The position numbers and the translations under genes were made by a program. This document shows positions 45,704 to 56,635 of a stretch of DNA of 64,000 nucleotides, piece after piece (the first letter of the stretch is position 1; every line of letters begins with the position of its first letter). This DNA comes from Nematostella vectensis (lineage: Eukaryota; Cnidaria; Anthozoa; Actiniaria; Edwardsiidae), in the NCBI RefSeq assembly GCF_932526225.1, contig NC_064034.1, forward strand, positions 14,892,887 to 14,956,886, written 5' to 3'. The notes beneath the pieces were generated by a model. That model searched no databases and was not told where the DNA came from. It was given only the letters and a program-made list of their open reading frames with translations.

Positions 45704-47539
45704 GTGTTTATTTTGATGACAGCTGACCCTTCATATATGTCACACGTTATCGCTAGAACACTCGCTTCTTCTCATTGTGGATATAGAGTCTACTTGGCTA
45801 TTGTAGAAATGGAACCACTAGACCCACTAGCCGTAAGATTCCGTCGTTCTACAAGGACATGGCAAATTATAGCTTCAGTTTCTTGTGTGGTTGCTGTAGT
45901 AATAGCGATCCTTTTCGCTTCGATGTGTTACTCGAAATCCTCGTGTAAGAATTACAAATCGTGCGAGCAACAGAAACGGTCACCGCTCGACTCTAGATGC
46001 CCCGGTAAACCACCTTTGTTCGCACTACCGAAGCCATTGCCTTCAAGAATCGACGAAGCACTCGACAAGATCGACAAACACCTCCTTTCGATAGCAGCAA
46101 AGGCACAGAACAAATCTGCAATTTCCATAAATATCTTTTACAGAGATGCTGTCGTCTGGAAGGGTCACTATGGAAGCAAAACTTACAAAGGGTCAGTTCC
46201 CCCTGACGATAACACGAAGTACCGCATTGGAAGTGTTACTAAGATATTCGCGGTTCTTTTGCTCTTCAAACTGCGCGAGGATGGTTTGATATCATCCCTG
46301 GATGACCCGTTAAGCAAGTACGCTTCTGAATTCAGTATCAAAAATCCCTTCACTAACGCTCAAATTACCCTCCGCCAGATCGCGGGTCAAATGTCGGGTC
46401 TTCCCCGCGAAGCTCCGTGTGTGTACTCCTGCTCGGGCACCAATTCAACAGAGCAGCTGGAAATTCTTAAAAGGCGGAATTTAGTAGTAGAACCATGGAC
46501 ACAGCCTTCTTATAGTAATCTTGGTTATGCACTGTTGGGAAGACTGCTCACTGAAAATCTACTGAATATTACTTTCGAAGCTTGGGTAGAAGAGGAGGTT
46601 TTAAAGCCATTAGGAATGGCCAACACGGGCTTTAAAATTACTGATAAAGTATTAAAAAATATAGCGTTTCCATACTACCCGAACGGAACTTTGTTCCCGT
46701 TTATGACTTTAGGCTGGGCTGACCCTGCCGGTGGTATGTATTCCACTGTACAAGACCTCATGAAACTGAACGCTATGCTCACAAACCCTTCCCACGGACC
46801 AAAAATACTCAAGCAAAATACCATTCGAGAACTGCTTCTACCAGAATTCATCACGCGTGATGGTTTGTGGCTGTGGGGATCTCCATTTGAGATGCGTTTT
46901 GTAAGGGGTTTCGTTGCTAGGCAGAAAGGCGGGAATATCGATAGTTACAACGCTGGATTTTCCGTTATTCCAGAGCTGCAAGTAGCTATGAATATTTTCG
47001 TCAACAATATCAACGTTTTACCAAAGCAAGGCACAACATGTTTCGACGTAGCGGATTTTGTGCATGATGTATTTCTGCAAGCGCTTAACGAAACGTTATT
47101 CGAGATGCGCAAAGATGCCAAGTTCCCCATTGATTCAAAACCTTTTTTAGGCACTTACCAAGTAACTCAAATACAAGCATTAACACAAAGACAACTAAAC
47201 TTCACTGCAGTCATTGAACAAGACGGAGAAAAGCTATTGGTCATACCGAAGGCTAATCCAAGAGGGGGCTTCGCACTTACTTACATCGGGAAGCCTTTGT
47301 TATTTCAGGGAGAGGCATTTTCTGGTCTTGGGGGGTCCTGTGTTTCGTCTCACTTAGGGCTGTTTGGCATGGTGAAGTTTGACCCTCCTGACGCACAAGG
47401 CTTTTCTCCAGGGTTCAGCGCAGCCTGTTGGAAAGTTTTTGCTAAACGAATCACAGGCTCGTCCACGTACGAGTCACGTGATCATTCCATTGTTGAGCCT
47501 CGCTTAGATGATGGCCCGAGTTTTTTCTCCCTCGTTTGA
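45704..47539 (+). CDS. LACTBL1: Serine beta-lactamase-like membrane protein, LACTBL1-type, intronless
   Basis: 611 residues from the first ATG; a second ATG at 45809 (MEPLDPLAV, residue 36) is the more likely start because it leads straight into the anchor. A membrane segment at about residues 53-75 (IIASVSCVVAVVIAILFASM) follows a basic stretch, giving a type II topology with the enzyme domain outside or in the lumen. The class C beta-lactamase/penicillin-binding fold shows the SxxK nucleophile in IGSVTK (Ser177, Lys180) and the YxN box in PSYSNLGYALLG (Tyr270, Asn272). The usual KTG triad is not obvious; QKGGNIDSYNAGF (about 407-419) holds its place. N-glycosylation sequons (NKS, NST, NIT, NGT) fit a secretory route. 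LACTBL1 substrates are unknown. Absence of introns could mean an old retrocopy, but the frame is intact. Confidence 0.8.
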   Translation: MFILMTADPSYMSHVIARTLASSHCGYRVYLAIVEMEPLDPLAVRFRRSTRTWQIIASVSCVVAVVIAILFASMCYSKSSCKNYKSCEQQKRSPLDSRCPGKPPLFALPKPLPSRIDEALDKIDKHLLSIAAKAQNKSAISINIFYRDAVVWKGHYGSKTYKGSVPPDDNTKYRIGSVTKIFAVLLLFKLREDGLISSLDDPLSKYASEFSIKNPFTNAQITLRQIAGQMSGLPREAPCVYSCSGTNSTEQLEILKRRNLVVEPWTQPSYSNLGYALLGRLLTENLLNITFEAWVEEEVLKPLGMANTGFKITDKVLKNIAFPYYPNGTLFPFMTLGWADPAGGMYSTVQDLMKLNAMLTNPSHGPKILKQNTIRELLLPEFITRDGLWLWGSPFEMRFVRGFVARQKGGNIDSYNAGFSVIPELQVAMNIFVNNINVLPKQGTTCFDVADFVHDVFLQALNETLFEMRKDAKFPIDSKPFLGTYQVTQIQALTQRQLNFTAVIEQDGEKLLVIPKANPRGGFALTYIGKPLLFQGEAFSGLGGSCVSSHLGLFGMVKFDPPDAQGFSPGFSAACWKVFAKRITGSSTYESRDHSIVEPRLDDGPSFFSLV

Positions 47540-47639
47540 CTTCATTGTTGATAATTTGTGAATACGGTCTGTGTTATGTAAACATCTTCACAAGAGCGCA
47601 TACTTTACCATAAATGCCCGTTTCCCGTTTTAATAAGAA

Positions 47640-48240
47640 TAATACAATGACGACGACGACGACGTCGTCGTTGACAATATTGTCAAAATGTGATGTCTCC
47701 AGGACATATTACTGGACAGGCGCACACCTAGGATCTTATCAGTTGCTACTCGTTCAATAACTTGATCTGCTAGTTGTAACAGAACAGGCTTAGATGGCTT
47801 GTATTTTAAAAAATCAATACACATCTCTTTGCATTTAGTGGGGTTAAGACGCATACCATGATCCAAGGAGTATGGAGAGATATCACTTGCAATAATTGGC
47901 TGAAAGCTAGGTGAACATCTTGGAATTATTTCAAGTAAGGATAGATCGTCAACATACTTGACTCTAGTGTCCCAATTGCTGACTAGATTATTGACCAACA
48001 CAGCAAACAAGTCCTGCACTGTGTGGGATGCCACCTCTAGGATATACGGGATCCGATATTGTGCTACCTATTTTTACCTGCTGGGACCTGTTGGTTATGT
48101 CTTATTCACTCCTTAGTGGTGTAATTCATGGACCAAAACAGAGTGATCAACCAGATCAAATCCTTTACTGAAATCCGTAAACAAGATGCGGGCCAACTTG
48201 TGCGGGCATAGCATTGGTTTTCCAAAGATTCCAGAATGCA
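47640..48240 (-). pseudogene. CR1/Rex-like LINE reverse transcriptase fragment
   Basis: Minus strand: ARILFTDFSKGFDLVDHSVL near 48215-48155 (RT block), then VKYVDDLSLLEIIPR with the catalytic VDD box. MRLNPTKCKEMCIDFLKYKP and KILGVRLSSNMSWRHH follow in the main open stretch (47630-48034). The block between these (the GxPQG motif) is deleted, and an in-frame stop follows HELHH. The 3' end is a GAC/GTC triplet repeat (47647-47672), a typical microsatellite tail. Confidence 0.75.
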
Positions 48241-48837
48241 ATGCATTTTTTGGCGCTTATTTTATTCTAAGAATCTCAAGGGGGCGCCAATTCGAAGTAA
48301 AAGAAGTTATTGGAAGTTGCGCTTAAACCAGAATTCGCGGTAGTTATAAAATTTTGACGCAGCTAAGAAATGCTACATTAACTTTTATTCAGATTTGTAT
48401 CAAAAATCGCATATACTGTATAATAAATTATCTATATATGCCCTTTCTATAGCCTCTTATTCAGCCATTTAAGGCGGTCGTACAGTGATGTGTCACAGCC
48501 GCATGTCTGAAGGCAGCCGTCAATGTCAGTTTGTCAGTTTACTTTTAAAATAATTTAAAAGTAGAACGGTCTTGCTGTTGTTTGTTTCACTCGAAAAGCA
48601 AACTTGTTTAACTTAATAGGCGTCAGTTAACAAGCCGATTTGTTGCGTTGTCGGGTGGTGAAACGCCCAACATCACACTACAACTCGATTTGCAGCAATG
48701 TCGCAAGGCAATTAGGGGGGGGGGGCAATTAGATCATTTTTGTTGGTCGTTCCACCCCGCCTTTAGTTTACGATAGTGATGTGGAAGCATGCTGTATTTG
48801 TGGTCAGCGGTACAATTATGGCCCCTACCGTTGTTCG
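48241..48837. other. Non-coding interval
   Basis: AT-rich, with a G12-13 run near 48715-48727. No exon or RNA gene recognised. Confidence 0.45.
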
Positions 48838-49165
48838 TATTCTACACACGCTTTATCCACTATTTCTTCGAATACGCTAACGGTTCACGTGACTTATGCC
48901 ATAAGAATTGTGTGTCCTTTGATTAAAAAAATTCTGTTTTCTACCTACATAACATTGAAATTATACGATGCAGTTTTCATGTCTGTCGTTCCAGAATTAA
49001 AAGACGTAAAACTATGAGTTGCTTCTCAACTGTTCACAAGCGAGGTATCTGGACTGATGTTGGTATGAGGGTATTAAGGAATTTAATTACCAGGGATTAA
49101 GGATAAGGTGGATTGATCTATTGTCCAGTTATGTTTTGTTATGATAATCGTTCATTAACTATACT
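48838..49165. repeat. Upstream-region duplicate of 51902-52215
   Basis: Shares, in order, CGTATTCTACA, TGTGTCCTT, CTACCTA-AT-ACAT-GAAATT, TACGATGCAGT / TATGATGCAGT, CTTCTCA-CTGTTCACA and TTATTGTCCAGTTA...TTTTGTTATGATAATC with 51902-52215, about 3.05 kb away in the same orientation. The second copy lies just upstream of the minus-strand acidic/Arg-rich gene, so this copy may be the promoter of a lost paralogue. Confidence 0.65.
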
Positions 49166-49999
49166 TGGACGCAAACAAAAATGTGTTTTAGAAATGACTG
49201 ATTTTTTTTTTGGAAGGGGGGAGGGCTGGTTTTTTTTATGTCGATAGGTATGATGATGGGCGCATTTTGTAGGGGTCAAAATCGGAGTATCTGATAGGAA
49301 ATGGGCTTTTCTATTAATTTTTTTTTCATGGTTACCTTTTCCTCTGGGGTTTATAGTTTATTAGTTTTCCCAGTTTACATGATCATCGTTGTTCTGTTCT
49401 TGAATGGTTTCATTATGGATAAGAGGGTGTTCGGACTACCGTAAATTCTGAGTAGCAAGTATAGGGTGCTTGCGTCCCTGAAATCTTTAATGTGACATGA
49501 TGATCTTAAGCTTTATATACACGCATAATCTTTAATTATAATTTAGCAGAGTCGAATTCCAGTTTTTGGTGTATTGTATTCATTCTTCTGGTTCACGAAC
49601 ACGACTATTTGTTTTTTTTTTTGTATTTATTCGCATAATCAACGGATACACATAACGCTTACAAAACTCAACTTATTAATATCCGGGGCTATAAATAAGA
49701 TCCGTGCAGAGGACATTATTGAGAAGATTAAGCCTATACACTTCCAGTCCTAACGTTATATCAGGACTATTAGATATTCAAATGGTAAAAGACTTCATGA
49801 ACAGCGTATACACATGACAATTTTTTAAGTGAATTTTCAGGGACAGCGGGGAGTTTAATTATAGATTATAGGTTTTTAAAAGAGTAAATTTATCAAACAG
49901 GACAAAACAAAGATTCATTTTTTTCAAAAGGAAATAAGATAAAAAAAAGTGTGCAAATACAACATGCGATTGGTTGCAATTGAATCATACATCCTTCCA
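49166..49999. other. Non-coding interval 3' of the acidic/Arg-rich gene
   Basis: AT-rich, presumed 3' untranslated and intergenic DNA. No feature supported. Confidence 0.4.
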
Positions 50000-51615
50000 C
50001 TAGCAGCAGCAGCAATTTCCCCAGTTATTGTTGTTATTATTTTTATTATTATTGTTGTTGTTGTTGTTGTTGTTATTAGCTGGGTCGCTCTCATCGAAAC
50101 TTCTATGGCAGTTGTAGTGTCCATTGTGGTTATTGTTATTATTGTTGTTGTTTCCAGGGTCATTCTGTAATTCCATTATACCTCGGCGACAATGGCTGGG
50201 ACAGAAGCTATGTCGACGGCGGGCGTAACGAACGAAGCGACGGCGATGAACAAAGCGACGACGACAAGCAAAGCTACGGCGACGAACAAAGCGACGGCTA
50301 CGTGCAAAGCTACGCCGACGAATAAAGCTACGCCGACGAATAAAGCGACGACGACGACTCCGGGAATTAATGTTGTTGTTGTTGTTGTTGTTTGGATCTT
50401 GAACAGACGAGTCCTCCATCATCTTACTAAAGCACAAAAAGTACTTTTTAGTGTCTGGCTCGGTTTTGGAGTTGCAATTAGAAACATCGCATGTCTTATA
50501 AATTTCAAACGTCGTATTATTGATGAGCAGTATTCAATGCAAATGCATGCAAATGAAGATGAAGCAGTCGACTTGATTCATTTGTAGGCATTTTATTATT
50601 TGTTTATCGGCGTAGCCAAGATTTTTAACAGGAGAGGGCCCTTTCAATGCATTTCCTCCTGAATCTTCGATAATGTCTCATACATTTACCGTATTTTTAT
50701 GGTTGCTAGAAGGGGGTAAGCCGGGCCCCCTGCCCCTCCCCCCGGCTGTCTGAATGTCAGCGTGCTTAAACTTAAACGACACATTGTTAATGTAAGAGCC
50801 GCGGAGAGGATGGACTGAGAAAAAGGGGGTATGATCCCTCGTAGGCATTTTTACGGATTTTTACGGATTTGGCTTCTCACTTTGGTCTTCTAAAGGCGAC
50901 CGGTACGCTGTGTTCACTTAAACCATTAAGGTATGCTTAAACTGTATTCAGACTATGGGGGGGGGGGGGGGGCGAAAAGGGGGGGGGGGGTACGAAAACA
51001 CCAAAAATTAACTCAATAACCGTAGACGTCTAGAGAAACATACCGTGAATCAAATACAAAAAAAAAAAACAGATTTAAGCCAAAAACCGCAAACCCTTAC
51101 GCCCCTCTCACCCTGATCAGACTGATGACATTCTAGTATTGTCCAGATGTAGGGCGCGCTGCAAAGAGCGGCGTAGACTTATCGTAAGAGACTTATTGTA
51201 AGAGACACTTACCGCTTAGGATTAAGCTCTTCGTTTTCTTTTTCTTCTTTTCCAGCTTTCATCTTCTCATCTTCCGATTCATCAGATTCATCTCTGTCCA
51301 TCTCATTTTCATCATCAGGCAGGTCAAGGTCGTATACCTCCTTGTCTTCTTTTCCAGCTTTTTCGAGTGCTCCAAATTCTTCAGTTTCTGCTTCATCTTC
51401 CGATTCATCAGATTCATCATTGTCCATCTCATTTTCATCATTAGGCAGGTGAAGATCGTCCACATCGCTTTTTGGCTCGTTTGCCTTCTCCGGAGATGGG
51501 TCGGTTTCAGGATCTTTGTTAAAGTTCACGTCGTCCGCAAGACACAGGTAACCCATGATGAGACAAATTGATAGCAAAGTCAGCGCCCTCCTTCTAGTTG
51601 CAAATCTTTTAAGAC
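50000..51615 (-). CDS. Candidate secreted precursor: acidic pro-region, Lys-Arg, then Arg-rich repeats
   Basis: Exon A (51213-51615) follows the acceptor TTCTTCTTAG and ends at donor GTAAGT. Exon B (50000-50426) follows acceptor TTTTGTGCTTTAG. An Arg codon split CG|T joins them in frame. Exon A begins in phase 1, so its ATG lies in an upstream exon I could not place. It encodes RRRALTLLSICLIMGYLCLA (signal-peptide-like), then about 95 very acidic residues with two copies of LPxDENEMDxDESDESEDE, ending LNPKR. Exon B adds poly-Asn, about seven six-residue units of the type RRRSF[IVA] (FIRRRSFIRRRSF, FVRRRSFACRRRF), a Cys pair region (HSFCPSHCRRG), more poly-Asn and a CCCC end before TAG. Acidic pro-region plus cationic domain is the layout of cationic antimicrobial precursors; function here is inference. 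Exon B could instead be a non-coding minisatellite. Confidence 0.5.
50020..50400. repeat. Triplet and 18-bp tandem repeats within exon B
   Basis: ATT/GTT triplet runs (about 50026-50077, 50130-50155 and 50368-50392) flank an 18-bp tandem array (about 50225-50360) of units such as AAAGCGACGGCGACGAAC. All units keep frame. On the minus strand they read Arg-rich, on the plus strand Lys/Ala/Thr-rich. Confidence 0.75.
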
Positions 51616-51901
51616 CTAAGAAGAAAGAAGGAAACAGATCAGTACACGTTTTACCCTGTATCAAACTTTAGCATAGCACATGGTCTTTCGCACTATCCCA
51701 TCATAGAATAAGTTTTCTCAAACCTTAAAGATAGCTTTCCCAAACGAGAATTCAGTTATAATGTTTACCTTCTCTGTAAACCTAATCTGGCTTTACTCCT
51801 TTACAAGACAAGATATTTCTGAAAATATCCATGTTAGAAAAAGGCATTTCAAAACATGTCTGAGCAGGCCAGTGTTAAAAAATTTAGGTGTGTCACACTC
51901 C

Positions 51902-52215
51902 CGTATTCTACAGGTGGGGTCTTGGACTTTACACGATCTATGTCTTCAATATGTTATTAGATTTTTGTGTCCTTCCATTGAAAAATGCAGTTTTTCCTAC
52001 CTATATTACATCGAAATTGTATGATGCAGTCATCCCCCTCTGGCATATCATAAAATCCAGGTTCTATAAGCAGGCTTAAAAAACTCTTACCTACTACGAA
52101 TGGCTTCTCAGCTGTTCACAGCGCAACACCAGCGCGTTATCTGGTCAATGTAGGTATGTAAGGATAGGGTCGATTGATTTATTGTCCAGTTACTTTTTGT
52201 TATGATAATCAATAC
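51902..52215 (-). repeat. Upstream flank and possible 5' exon of the acidic/Arg-rich gene (duplicated)
   Basis: Homologous to 48838-49165. On the minus strand a GTAG|GTAAGA donor occurs at about 52091, which could end a 5' untranslated exon. The other copy lacks this donor. No ATG in the putative exon. Confidence 0.4.
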
Positions 52216-53967
52216 TTATCTATTCTTGATTTTAATTTGATGTCACACAAAAAGCATTTTGCCCTCTTGAGAATGATTGCAAACCATCAATACATGTCAA
52301 TTTTAATTAAAAATGGGCGTAAAATGTGTTGATGTGTTTAAGTAATGATCGATTAAAATCACCGCAGGATTTTATGAAGAAATAACATCCTCTATCCCGG
52401 TCATTATTTTAAAGAAGGCTATAGTAGTAGTGCGGAAAAATTTGGTATATCTATGATATAGGATCGGGGTGGACTTCTAATTGCCTATCTTGAGGTTACG
52501 GAACAGTTTCGTGTGGACAGAAATACCGAAAATACGATTTTTACATTAACTGAGTCCCTACATTAAATACTACTATATTCTGGAATGATATTTACGGTAG
52601 CAATTTTATTTTTGAAAATATAATCGAAAAAAGGTTTTTAGGAGAATTATAAGCATGACACATTTCGCGTTATAATCTTTTAATCCTGTTATCATTAGAC
52701 TCGAATTTGCCCGTTACCGAGCAACGCGCCACGAGTATTGTGATTTGTTTCATCGGCGCTCGCGTTCACACTTCGGTTACTCTGTTCTGCAATTTTCGAT
52801 CATTTTTAGTTTTTTTAGTATATATAACAAAGAAAAACATGCCTCGCAAAACGAAGAATCCTTGGGAAGGTAGAAAAGCCAATGTATAAGCCCAGTGGCA
52901 GTTCTGGTAATATCTTATCATACGCGTAGGTTTTCCTCGTTTTTGTCGGTTTTTCACGCTCGCACGTAGATACTCTAAGAATTATTCTCCGTTGAATCTA
53001 CGGGGAATCAAACGGGCTGATTTTGTCCTGTGAAGATCTACACTGACCCAATAGCAGCCATTTAATTTAGGAGGCTTCAGTTTTCGCTTCCTCCGGATTG
53101 AGATCCTTTGCTTCTCCCTTCTTCCCGCGTGTTGGGCTTTTTCGTTTGCCAATGTCTACGATTTCCTAGTTTGTTGCTTTTGTCAAAAGCGCGTGTAACA
53201 CTTGATAAGCGTTTGTTTTCTTCGGAATCGCAACACAGCAGTGGTCGAACCCTATTGGCTAACATGCGTGTCCCGATTAGGTGTGAAGTGTTATAATCCG
53301 GAAAAGGGACTAAGCATCAAGGAATCTTTAGAAGTCACTCGGTTCTGAGCCTCTTGGTACTAAAGTAGAGGCTTTATTTGAAAAGTGTATCCAGGCCCGT
53401 ACCCAGGGGGGGGGGGGGGTGCAGGGGGTGCGAACGCCCTAAGGTCCACTTTCGGTTCTCAATAGACGTGCTATTTGTACTATAAACTATAAAGCATAAG
53501 ATATATCACTCTGTATGAAGCCAAATTCGACAATAAATGCCCCGTGGAGATACTTCAAAGGCATAAAAAAACCCTTTTTTCAGGGGTGGTCAGATTTTTA
53601 TCAGAGAACTCCTCCCTCCCCCCCCCCCCCCCCGTAAAAATTAGGTCTACTTTCTTGGATTTCGCACCCCTCCCCCCCCCCCCCCCAATAAAAATCCTGG
53701 TTACGGACCTGGTATCACTTTTTTTACTGTGCCCCTCAGTAAAGTGGAATGATTTATTGCAAGTTTAAATAAGCATTTTGAAAATGATAGCTATAATGGT
53801 TGAACTCCCACGCCTTTCGAGATATTATCATTAGTATGCTATTGGAGTTAGTAAGTAAGACTTGGCACAAAAAGCTGCTCGCTGATTTCTTTGCGCATCG
53901 TATTGGGAGAAGCCACAATGGAATGCAGCATTCTTCGATCTCTAGTAGAGTATTCATCAGAGGCTTA
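52216..53967. other. Non-coding interval with homopolymer G and C runs
   Basis: Long G run near 53407-53420, C runs near 53619-53633 and 53672-53686. No supported exon. Short open frames here lack splice or family support. Confidence 0.45.
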
Positions 53968-54126
53968 TCTAGGGGTTGGCCGAGCGGGCCCAGGCCCCCT
54001 ATTTTCAAAAATTTGGCATAAAAATAACAAAAAATATAAGGGCATCTACGGAAGAACAATAAATCCGCCCCCTTTCTTGAAACCCTAGCTTTGGCCCCCC
54101 TTTTTGGGATTTCTGGATCCGCCCCT
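53968..54126. repeat. MITE-like element related to 39761-39819
   Basis: Shares AGGGGTTGGCCGAGCGGGCC with the shorter element and ends GGATCCGCCCCT. The left AGGGGCGGA terminus is degraded. The interior is C-rich and non-coding. Confidence 0.55.
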
Positions 54127-54649
54127 GTTCATGTATTTATCAATTCCCTGCCGTAAAGGCTGGTTTCCATATTCTGATCGCGCACGATCACACTCTATCG
54201 CAGTAAGTTTTCATTTTAAAGTAATTCCATTGAAATACATCTACTATCCAACCTTTCTCTTCCTTGGATATTCTATTTTTTAGATTGGTATTAACAGGTA
54301 TCTAAAAGAATATAGGGGGTTAACGACCTTGTTTTTTGTCTGCAATAAGGCAGAAACATTAAACACGAACGCGCGCTAATATATAGATTTAGAATGTTTT
54401 TTTAATGAGATTAAAAATATGTCATTTTTTTACTACCATGTAATTAAGAAATGTATTAGCCCCTCAAAATGGATCAAGCAAGCACTCATTTAATAATATT
54501 AAATATGCAGTATGAAAGTTAACAAATACTAAACCTTTGTGTGAAAAAGGCTGTCCAAGTTCAGATTTGTCTTAGTTGAGGAGAATGTTTTCAAGAGTCT
54601 AACGGTCAATTCTTATTTCCCTTCATGGAAGCTCCACTATCTCTATATA

Positions 54650-56190
54650 TATTTTTTTATCAAAACACCATTATAACAAGCTTTGACCTTGTGAAGAATA
54701 TATCAAGGATGTAACAGCATTCCAAAGATTTAGATGTCATACTGTAGTTTTTATTAACTGCAACTGATTATCCAGAAGAATTTGTTGAAATAAAACTCCA
54801 CAAATATACCTCCTGACATGCATGACATATTGGTGCACCCACCCTTTGGCTTTTTTTTTTAGAAACCCTGGATCTACCCATACAGGCTAGTACTTAATTC
54901 CAATTTCTAATTTCAAACCAAACCATGTCTTTGGAATATCTCTAGCTCGGCATATAACAAGACAACTGCTCACTTCGATTCGTACTGTAGACTAACTTTA
55001 TTCTTTAATTCAGATAATTATTTAGTATACGCCTTTGACCTTATATGGCATAACAATCACTTGTCACGTAATCATTTACATACATAATCAATTACATCAT
55101 CACTAATGTTAATCCTATAAATAACTAAATGCTAATACGCTACAATGTTCATTGACCTATGTTGGGGGTAGAGAGGAATAGATATACAAATGTGTAGTTC
55201 CAGAAAATATCCATACCCCCTATTGAGGGGGTCGGAGGTTGACCCCCCACCCCTCTGGAATTTCCAACCCCATGGAAAAAAATAAATACAGTAACTGTTA
55301 AGGAAAAGGGGCATTTTACCCCCTCCCCTCCCCTCCCCTCTGGAAATTCCTGGGCGTTTGAACCCCCCACCCCCGTGGAATTTCCAATCCCCTCAATTTG
55401 GGGGGGGGGGGGGGATATATATTTTCTGGAACTACACAATAAACAAAAAGTAAATTGGGAGCGGAAAAAGGGAGAAATGTTACTCTATTAGATAAAATGC
55501 GACTCTATTCTAAAAACACTAATGCAATGATAACTTGACCGGGTATTTGTTCCTTTCCTGTTACCTTTAGGTTTGATATAAAACTGTTTTCTTTACAAAT
55601 TTATTATTGAAAAAGCACAAGTTTATAGTTATCTTTATATAATTTAAGTACCTTGCTCTAATAAAAAAACCCTTCCCTTTATAGAAGTTTCATTAATGTA
55701 CACTTGTATTAAAGCTATATTCTGACCAGCTTTGCCCTTGCAAAGAATTAAGTAATGGATGAAACAGCATTCCAAAGATAGAATGATATAATTTTTATAC
55801 ATTTCAGGTGCCATACAGAAGTTTCGTCTATCACTTACTGGTAATACTCCATCACCAAGGTATTACAGTCATGCATTACATATTGGTGGCCTGCTGTTTT
55901 AGAGGAACCCTTGACCCACACATGCTAATGGGGGGCCCTAATGCTACTCCAAAATTGGCAATGGAGGAGAACAAATTGACTTGGAAAGCAAATTCTAAAA
56001 AAATCCTTGATATTACTGAAATTACTAAATGAAAATGTTATATACTATATCTTTGATAAAAAATTAACAATAATGCAACAACACTCTCCTAACATTTCCC
56101 CTTTCCTCATTATCTTTAGGTTGATAGAAAAATGTTCTCTTTACAGATTTATTATTGAGAGCAAGTATCTTGCTCTAAAAAAACCTATTA
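54650..56190 (+). repeat. Overlapping local duplications
   Basis: AACAGCATTCCAAAGAT with flanking GCTTTG-CCTTG recurs at about 54680-54735 and 55728-55780. CATGCATGACATATTGGTG (54820) corresponds to CATGCATTACATATTGGTGG (55870). Separately, CTTTAGGTTGATA...TCTTTACA-ATTTATTATTGA recurs at about 55566-55612 and 56115-56160. These are diverged and non-coding. Confidence 0.55.
55191..55438. repeat. 248-bp MITE-like element
   Basis: Ends TGTGTAGTTCCAGAAAATAT and ATATTTTCTGGAACTACACA are 20-nt perfect inverted repeats. The interior is packed with G/C runs and repeats of TGGAATTTCCAA. I see no convincing target-site duplication. Confidence 0.75.
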
Positions 56191-56499
56191 CACTTATACT
56201 TAAGACATTTGGCTATTCTCATGCCTTCCAGCCTTAAGAATCAATCATGGCCCTCAGGTAGTCCTGGTTGGTTTTACCTAAATAAAAGTGAAAACAACTA
56301 ATTTTTCCCCTTCAAAACAATATTTTTATCATGCCATTTACAACCTCACTAATTTTCCACAACTATTTGAATAAAAATAAGTAAACACATTAGAAAGTAT
56401 GCAAGATGCAGACAATATAAAAGCAAAAAAATATAGGTAATAGGGGTTGCATTTTGTTCTTTTATTTTCGATGAGAAATTATCTTTATTTATTTTTCAG

Positions 56500-56635
56500 C
56501 AATTGACTCGCTTTTTATTTGTTGCAACTCTTTCTTTTTGCAACAATTTGCTTTTTATTTGCTACAATTTGACGTTTATTCGCTGCAACGCTTTCTATTT
56601 GCTGACACTCTTTCTATTTTGCAGCATTGTACTTA
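56500..56635. repeat. Tandem array of TTTATTTGCTGCAAC-like units
   Basis: About six imperfect units of roughly 20-25 bp, each containing CTTTnTATTTG and GCAAC or GACACTC. Non-coding, upstream of MON2. Confidence 0.5.

Noticed and set aside
49949-50170. Plus-strand hydrophobic peptide with long Val/Ile runs
   Set aside because: Produced by the GTT/ATT triplet repeat; no other support.
50192-50587. Plus-strand protein rich in Lys, Ala and Thr repeats
   Set aside because: It mirrors the minus-strand Arg-rich frame. Only the minus reading is backed by splice sites that match exon A in phase.
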